From: Cellvibrionaceae bacterium
GTDB taxonomy: Bacteria; Pseudomonadota; Gammaproteobacteria; Pseudomonadales; Cellvibrionaceae
Direction of reading: 5' to 3'
Assembly: GCA_024707385.1 (NCBI GenBank)
Contig: JANPZW010000013.1
Span: 877,465-941,464 of the forward strand
Length of the DNA stretch: 64,000 nt
A model generated the notes under the pieces. That model made no database searches. It was not told where the DNA came from and was given only the letters and a program-made list of their open reading frames with translations. Within the stretch, counting starts at the first letter, position 1. The number at the start of each line of letters is the position of its first letter. Made by a program: the position numbers and the translations under genes. Positions 59,151-64,000 of this stretch are shown here, piece by piece.

Positions 59151-59639
59151 ATGAGCAAACAGGTCCAAGCGGATGATCTTCGCCATCAGGCGGTGGAATG
59201 CATGATGATTCCCATCAAGGCGCAAACCCTGCTGGTGCCGGTGATATCGGTGGCGGAGATGGCCATGGTGGCGCCGATTTTCCCGGATAACAGCGGTCCC
59301 GACTGGTTTCTCGGTTACTACAGCTGGCGCAACGGCCGGGTGCCACTGGTGAGCTTCGAAAAACTCAACGGCGAATCCGTTGCCGGTATCAACCCCAACG
59401 GCCGGATTGCGGTGTTCAACAGCACCGGTGTCGATGAGGACGTGCCCTTTATCGCCATTCCCACCCAGGGTATTCCGCGCAATATCACGGTCGCCCAGGA
59501 GGACATACTCGGCTACAACACTGCGACTCATATCTATGAGCTGATGCATGTGCGCGTGGGCGTCGAGGAGTTGGTCATCCCGGATATCACCGGTATTCAA
59601 AAGGCCTATTGCTCTTACAAAAACACCCGTCGGTTGTGA
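59151..59639 (+). CDS. chpC: ChpC, CheW-like adaptor
   Basis: A second CheW-type coupling protein (162 aa) closing the chp operon. It has IPIKAQTLLVPVISVAEM, WFLGYYSWRNGRVPLVSFEKLN and a C-terminal tail LVIPDITGIQKAYCSYKN. In P. aeruginosa ChpC links other inputs to the system. It lies 21 bases after chpB and 58 bases before the exosortase gene. Confidence 0.94.
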   Translation: MSKQVQADDLRHQAVECMMIPIKAQTLLVPVISVAEMAMVAPIFPDNSGPDWFLGYYSWRNGRVPLVSFEKLNGESVAGINPNGRIAVFNSTGVDEDVPFIAIPTQGIPRNITVAQEDILGYNTATHIYELMHVRVGVEELVIPDITGIQKAYCSYKNTRRL

Positions 59640-59697
59640 CGGGTTCATCCCTGCGACCGGTTTTGCTTTCTTTATCGACCCGACGACTCTCTCCCCT

Positions 59698-61224
59698 ATG
59701 AATGGCTTTTTGCGGTTGTGGCCGGTCGCGTTCCTCGCAGCGATTCCCTTTCTCTACAGTGATGCGCTGATCAATCTGTGGCACCGCTGGCTGAGCGAGA
59801 CCGAATTCAGCCACGGCATCCTCATTCCGTTAGTAAGCATTTACATTGCCTGGGATAGGCGTGAATCCATATTGGCCCGCACAGGTGCCGGCAGCGGATG
59901 GGGTGTTCTACTGATTATGGTGGCGTTGCTGTTGCTGCTGGTGGGTGAGGTCAGTGCGCTGTTTGCCTTGAAACAGATTTCCCTGGTGATCCTCCTGCTC
60001 GGCCTCGCCTACGCCTGGCTGGGTGTCGCGGCGGCACGCCTGCTCAACGCGCCGATACTGATTCTACTTTTTGCCATTCCGCCGCCCTATTTTCTCGAAG
60101 CGGTGCTGACGGCTCGTCTGCAGCTGGTGTCGTCGGAGTTGGGGGTGGTGTTTATCCGCTGGCTGGGTATGCCGGTCTTTCTCAGCGGCAATGTGATCGA
60201 TCTGGGCAATGTGCAGCTGGAGGTGGTGGAGGCCTGCAGCGGTTTGCGTTTTCTCTATCCGCTGATGAGCATCGGCTTTATCGTTGCCTATTTCTACCGT
60301 GCCCACTTAGCCAAGCGGGTGATCGTGTTTTTATCCACCGTGCCCATCACCGTGCTGATGAACAGTCTGCGCATCGCCCTTACCGCACTTCTGGTGGAGC
60401 GCTACGGGCAGGTGGTGGTGGAAGGAACGGTGCATGATGCGGAGGGCTGGCTGACCTTCGGCGGCTGCCTGTTGCTGCTGTTCGCGGAGATTCTGCTGCT
60501 GGAGCGTCTCACCTCCCGGCGCTCTCTGCTGGACATCATTGGCACGGCACCGCAGGTGGATGTAGCGTCAGCGCAGCAGGCTCGACCGAGCTATTGGCCG
60601 GCGGCCTCGTCGCTGGGGCTGCTGGTTCTCGCCGCGGGCGGCATGTACCTGCTGACGAACATACAGCGCAGCGATCTGCCGGAAACCCATCTCAACCTGT
60701 TCCCCAATCAGCTGGGAGTTTGGAACGGCCGCGATATGGCGCTGGATGCCGAGGTCGTGCGCAGGCTCCAGTTCAGTGATCATCTGATGCTGAACTATCA
60801 ACGCCCGGATTTGCCGGAGCCGGTGAATTTGTATGTTGCCTTCTACGCGAACCAACGCAACGGTGAATCCCCCCATTCGCCGCGGGTGTGCATTCCGGGC
60901 GGCGGCTGGGAGATCGAGAATTTTGCCCGCACCGAACTGGACGGCAAGCCGGTCAATCGCGTGCTCATCACCCGTGAAGGACAAAAACAATTGGTGTACT
61001 ACTGGTTTGCCGAGCGCGGCACCCTAGTGGCCAATGAGTACATCAAGAAGTGGATGCTGTTGAGGGATTTTCTGCAAACGGGTCGCAGCGACGGCGCCCT
61101 GGTGCGGGTCACCATACCAGTGGTGGACAACAGCAATCTGGAGCACTCCGAGACAACCCTGCGCGAGTTCATCACACTGGCGCACCCCATGGTCATGCAG
61201 TTTCTGCCCGGCTCTTCCGATTGA
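59698..61224 (+). CDS. xrtD: VPLPA-CTERM-specific exosortase XrtD with EpsI domain
   Basis: A multi-pass membrane transpeptidase-like enzyme thought to cleave and anchor proteins carrying a C-terminal sorting signal. ATG 59698 gives 508 residues. The N-terminal half has about eight membrane helices and the catalytic triad of exosortases: Cys180 in VEACSGLRFLYPL, Arg225 in MNSLRIALTALLVERYG and His246 in GTVHDAEGW. The C-terminal half (from about 310) is an EpsI domain (LNLFPNQLGVWNGRD; PHSPRVCIPGGGWEI). The fused form, and a VPLPA-CTERM protein at 63666-64000, point to XrtD. It directly follows chpC, with a TPR lipoprotein gene downstream. Confidence 0.88.
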   Translation: MNGFLRLWPVAFLAAIPFLYSDALINLWHRWLSETEFSHGILIPLVSIYIAWDRRESILARTGAGSGWGVLLIMVALLLLLVGEVSALFALKQISLVILLLGLAYAWLGVAAARLLNAPILILLFAIPPPYFLEAVLTARLQLVSSELGVVFIRWLGMPVFLSGNVIDLGNVQLEVVEACSGLRFLYPLMSIGFIVAYFYRAHLAKRVIVFLSTVPITVLMNSLRIALTALLVERYGQVVVEGTVHDAEGWLTFGGCLLLLFAEILLLERLTSRRSLLDIIGTAPQVDVASAQQARPSYWPAASSLGLLVLAAGGMYLLTNIQRSDLPETHLNLFPNQLGVWNGRDMALDAEVVRRLQFSDHLMLNYQRPDLPEPVNLYVAFYANQRNGESPHSPRVCIPGGGWEIENFARTELDGKPVNRVLITREGQKQLVYYWFAERGTLVANEYIKKWMLLRDFLQTGRSDGALVRVTIPVVDNSNLEHSETTLREFITLAHPMVMQFLPGSSD

Positions 61225-61255
61225 CCCGACTCTTGCGATTGACAGGTAAATTTAC

Positions 61256-63636
61256 GTGTTGCGTTTTTCCCCTCTTACCCTCGCCGCTTGCGCCCTGTGT
61301 CTGGCGCTTGGTTCCGGCTGCCAGAACAAAAAAACATCGCAGGATTATCTGTCGAGCGGTGACAGCTTTTACCAGCAGCAACAGTGGGAGAAAGCGCGTA
61401 TTGAATACCGTAATGCACTCGCGCTGGACCCGGCCAGTGCGCAGGCGCACTACGGCCTCGCCAGCATAGCGCGGGACAAGCAGGAGGTGAGCGCACGCCA
61501 GTTCCACCTGGGCAAGGCGGTGCAATTGAAGCCGGATGAGCCTCCTGGCAGTTTGAATACGGCGAACTCGCCCTGCTCACGGGTGATCTGGAAACGGCCA
61601 ACACCGCTGCCGAGCAGCTGCGGCGTCTGCAGCCTAACAGCCTGCAAAGCGTGCAGCTATCCCTGGCACTCGCGGTGACTCAGGAGCGCTGGGCCGAGGC
61701 GAAACGGCTTGCCGATACCGGTTTGGCGGCCTATCCGGATAATGCGGATTTGTGGGGTTTGAAAGCGGTTGCGGCGAAAAAACAACGTTTGTGGGATGAG
61801 TCATTACGGGCCCTGGACAAGGCCATAGCACTGGCCGAAGATCCCCTGCAATACCGGCTGCTGCGGGTTGAAGTGAACCAGGAGAGTGGCAATCTGGCGG
61901 CGACCATCAACGATCTCAGCGAGCTAATCGCCAGCAGCGCCACGCCGGAGGCACAGATCATCCAGCTCACCAAACTGCTCTACCAGCGCGACGGTTATGA
62001 AGCGACAGTGGCGAAGCTGGAGCACTATATCGGTATATATCCCACCGCCTACGCTCTGCAGACGCTGCATGTGGATCTGCTGAAAAGCCGCGACCCGCAG
62101 GCGGCCGGCACTTTGCTTGAACAGTACATTAAAGCGGCGGCCGATCCCTCGGGGCTGTTGTTCTATCGCGTTTCCGCCGCTCTGGCGAACAATCTGCCGG
62201 AACTGGCCCGCCAGGATCTGCAAGCCATTCTCAAACTCCCCGGCGACAAAAAAGCCCATAACGAAGCGCGAGCGCTGCTGGCGGAGATCGCCTGGCTGGA
62301 GCAGGACTGGGCAACAGCAGGCGCTTTGGTGGATCAGGTGCTGGCTACCGATTCCAACCACAAATCTGCGCTGCTGCGCAAAGGTTCGCTGCTGTTGCGG
62401 GAAAATCGCGGCGCGGAAGCCGTTCCCTACTTCAATAAGGTCCTGGGCCTTGATCGCGATTCGATCCCCGCCATGGAAGCGCTCGCCGTCATCAACCAGC
62501 AGCAGGGCAAACTCGGGGTGGCAGGGGATTACTATCAGCGCATCCTCGAACGCGTTCCCAATCATTACGACGCGCTGCGCTTTGCCATCGCCGAATCGTT
62601 CGATAAAGGACATCTGACTCATGCGGACGCGCGCTTGAACAGCGCGTTGCAAATTTATCCGGAAGATATGGCGTTGCTGAGCGTCAAGCTGCAAGTCGCC
62701 GCCACGCTGGGCAACTATAGCGAAGCCAATGCGCAGCTCGCGAAATTGCGCGCGCTGAATGTCGATGCTACAGACCTTTTATTTTTCCAGGGCTTTATCA
62801 AACAAAAGCAGGGCGACCATAAAGCCGCGATGGGATTATTTGGCGAGGCGGTTGCAGCACGAGGTGAATATGAAAAAGCCCTGCAATCCATGTTCGCAAG
62901 CGCCCAGTCCGCTGGAGCGGTGGCGGAATTCCGCAATTTCCTGACGCGCCATCTGCAAAAAAATCCTGCAGACAAAAGCGCGCTTGTTGCGCAAGCCCGC
63001 CTTGCGCCAGCCGATGAGGCAGTGCGTCTGATTCCGCAAATCGAAACCGCCCTGAACGCCAATTCCGCATGGGAAGCTGGCGCGGCGGTGCTCGCCGATT
63101 TGTATCGTCAGAGCGGTGACGAACAAAAAGCCATGGCGCTGTTGGCAGAGCAGTATCAGAAAACGCCGGGAGCAAGCGTAGGAATCGCCTATGCGCGCTA
63201 CCTGGAAAAGCTGGGCACGGCGGAACAGGCGGCGCAGTTGTACGAAGAGCTTCTGGCCAATCACGCCAATAACAACATCATCCGCAATAATTACGCTCTG
63301 TTCCTGCTGGAAAAAGTCAGTTCTCCTCAAGCCAATCGAAAAGCCCTGCAGCTGACGGAGAGTTTTGCCGCTTCAGAAAACCCCGCCCTGCTCGATACCT
63401 ACGGCAGCGCCTTGCTGAAAAATCAGAGTACGGACAAAGCGGTATTTATTTTCAAAAAGGCGCTCGGCCTGGCGGACATACCGGAGATAAAACTGCATTA
63501 CGTAGAGGCGCTTTATGCAGACGGCAAAACCACTGCGGCGCAGGATTTGTTGACGGAAGCTGAGCGGGAGGCAAAAGCGAAAGAGGACGCGGAGACCTTG
63601 GAAAGAATTGCGCAGCTGCGTAAAACAATGCGCTAA
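61256..63636 (+). CDS. PrsT-like TPR-repeat lipoprotein of the exosortase locus (frame break at about 61541-61555)
   Basis: The N-terminus MLRFSPLTLAACALCLALGSGC is a lipoprotein signal with a lipobox ending in Cys22; the start is GTG 61256. The rest, about 770 residues, consists of tetratricopeptide repeats (YRNALALDPASAQAHYGLA; LDRDSIPAMEALAVINQQQ; LYEELLANHANNNIIRNNYA). It resembles the PrsT family found beside PEP-CTERM/exosortase genes and exopolysaccharide loci, though it is shorter than the usual approximately 900 aa. A frame break in GAGCCTCCTGGCAG separates the parts: an inserted base, or loss of two, joins KPDEP to WQFEYGELALLTG. It is followed by a terminator. Confidence 0.85.
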
Positions 63637-63663
63637 AAAAAGCCCCTTGCGGGGCCTTTTTTT
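63637..63663. terminator. Bidirectional terminator between the TPR gene and the VPLPA-CTERM gene
   Basis: GCCCC (63642-63646), loop TTGC, GGGGC (63651-63655), flanked by an A-run on the left and a T-run on the right. It serves the TPR gene (stop at 63634-63636) and the convergent gene ending at 63666. Confidence 0.85.
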
Positions 63664-63665
63664 AT

Positions 63666-64000
63666 TTAAGCGAGAGCCAAGCTTGGGGTAGCTGCTTGCG
63701 CTTTGCTTTTGCGCCAGCGGTGCATCGCCAGCAAGCAGGACAGACCGATCAACATAAATTGGATCGGCGCCGGGAGTGGAACTTCGGACGGTGGTACGAA
63801 GGTGTAATTGTGAATCTGACGATTCTGGATCAACGACTTCACCGCGATACTGCCATCGGCAGTGCCGATGCTGGTCACGTTGGCGCCCATCGCCAGGAGT
63901 GAACCGCGGAAAGTGTCCAGACCTTGCAGTTTCAATTCAGTGGCGTCGTAGAAATTCCACAGAATATTGCTGGCACCCAGGTTGGTGGCATTGGCGTTGG
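63666..64000 (-). CDS. VPLPA-CTERM choice-of-anchor A family protein (3' part only)
   Basis: The frame is open from the window's right edge to the TAA at 63668-63666. The visible C-terminal 110 residues show the choice-of-anchor A pattern (NILWNFYDATELKLQGLDTFRGSLLAMGA, read in two parts around the Leu, then a strand-rich IGTADGSIAVKSLI and HNYTFVPP). They end with a sorting signal: VPLPA, a hydrophobic helix IQFMLIGLSCLLAM and a basic cluster HRWRKSK. The signal is followed by a 13-residue tail, slightly longer than usual. This is a probable substrate of the XrtD exosortase encoded 2.4 kb away. The true start is outside the window. Confidence 0.85.
   Translation of the reverse strand, partial: NANATNLGASNILWNFYDATELKLQGLDTFRGSLLAMGANVTSIGTADGSIAVKSLIQNRQIHNYTFVPPSEVPLPAPIQFMLIGLSCLLAMHRWRKSKAQAATPSLALA

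Overview
The window reads as chromosomal DNA of a GC-rich gammaproteobacterium, most likely from the marine or polysaccharide-degrading groups near Cellvibrionales and Pseudomonas. The main evidence is gene order. hemW-rdgB-DUF4426-metW-metX-yggT-proC-yggS-pilT-pilU, followed by ruvX-yqgE-tonB-gshB facing pilGHIJK-chpABC, is the Pseudomonas aeruginosa arrangement. An exosortase of the VPLPA-CTERM type also fits marine gammaproteobacteria. No phage, IS element, CRISPR array, tRNA or rRNA was seen.

Layout. 1-11343: distal part of a type VI secretion operon (tagH end, tssJ, tssK, tssL, tssM, tagF, a PP2C phosphatase and a PpkA-type kinase). This forms the membrane complex plus the threonine-phosphorylation control module. 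11380-14373: a small unknown gene and an ExbB-ExbD-ExbD-TonB-like energiser cassette. 14374-28411: a structured leader, a giant (about 3850-codon) two-partner-secretion exoprotein with about 15 bipartite glycine/aspartate-rich repeats, and its outer-membrane transporter. 28439-40479 (minus strand): housekeeping genes ubiD, rho, trxA, ppk1, hemW, rdgB, DUF4426, metW, metX, yggT, proC and yggS. 40589-42848: twitching ATPases pilT and pilU. 42878-43679: promoter, yybP-ykoY manganese riboswitch and an MneA/TMEM165-family exporter. 43682-46760 (minus): ruvX, yqgE/algH, tonB and gshB. 47075-59639: the Pil-Chp chemosensory operon. 59698-64000: exosortase XrtD with an EpsI domain, a TPR lipoprotein, and the end of a VPLPA-CTERM choice-of-anchor A protein, a likely substrate of that exosortase.

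How the genes work together. Most of the plus-strand content concerns the cell surface: contact-dependent secretion (T6SS), a large secreted adhesin, type IV pilus retraction and its chemosensory control, and exosortase sorting. The minus-strand blocks are core metabolism.

A cross-cutting observation is that at least 14 reading-frame breaks, most at short homopolymers, interrupt ppkA, exbB, the exoprotein (four), its transporter (two), pilU, pilG, chpA, chpB and the TPR lipoprotein gene. None was found in the roughly 15 kb of minus-strand housekeeping genes. Sequencing or assembly error is the simplest explanation. Real decay of surface and social functions would give the same pattern and should be tested. 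Affected genes are annotated as single CDSs spanning the breaks.
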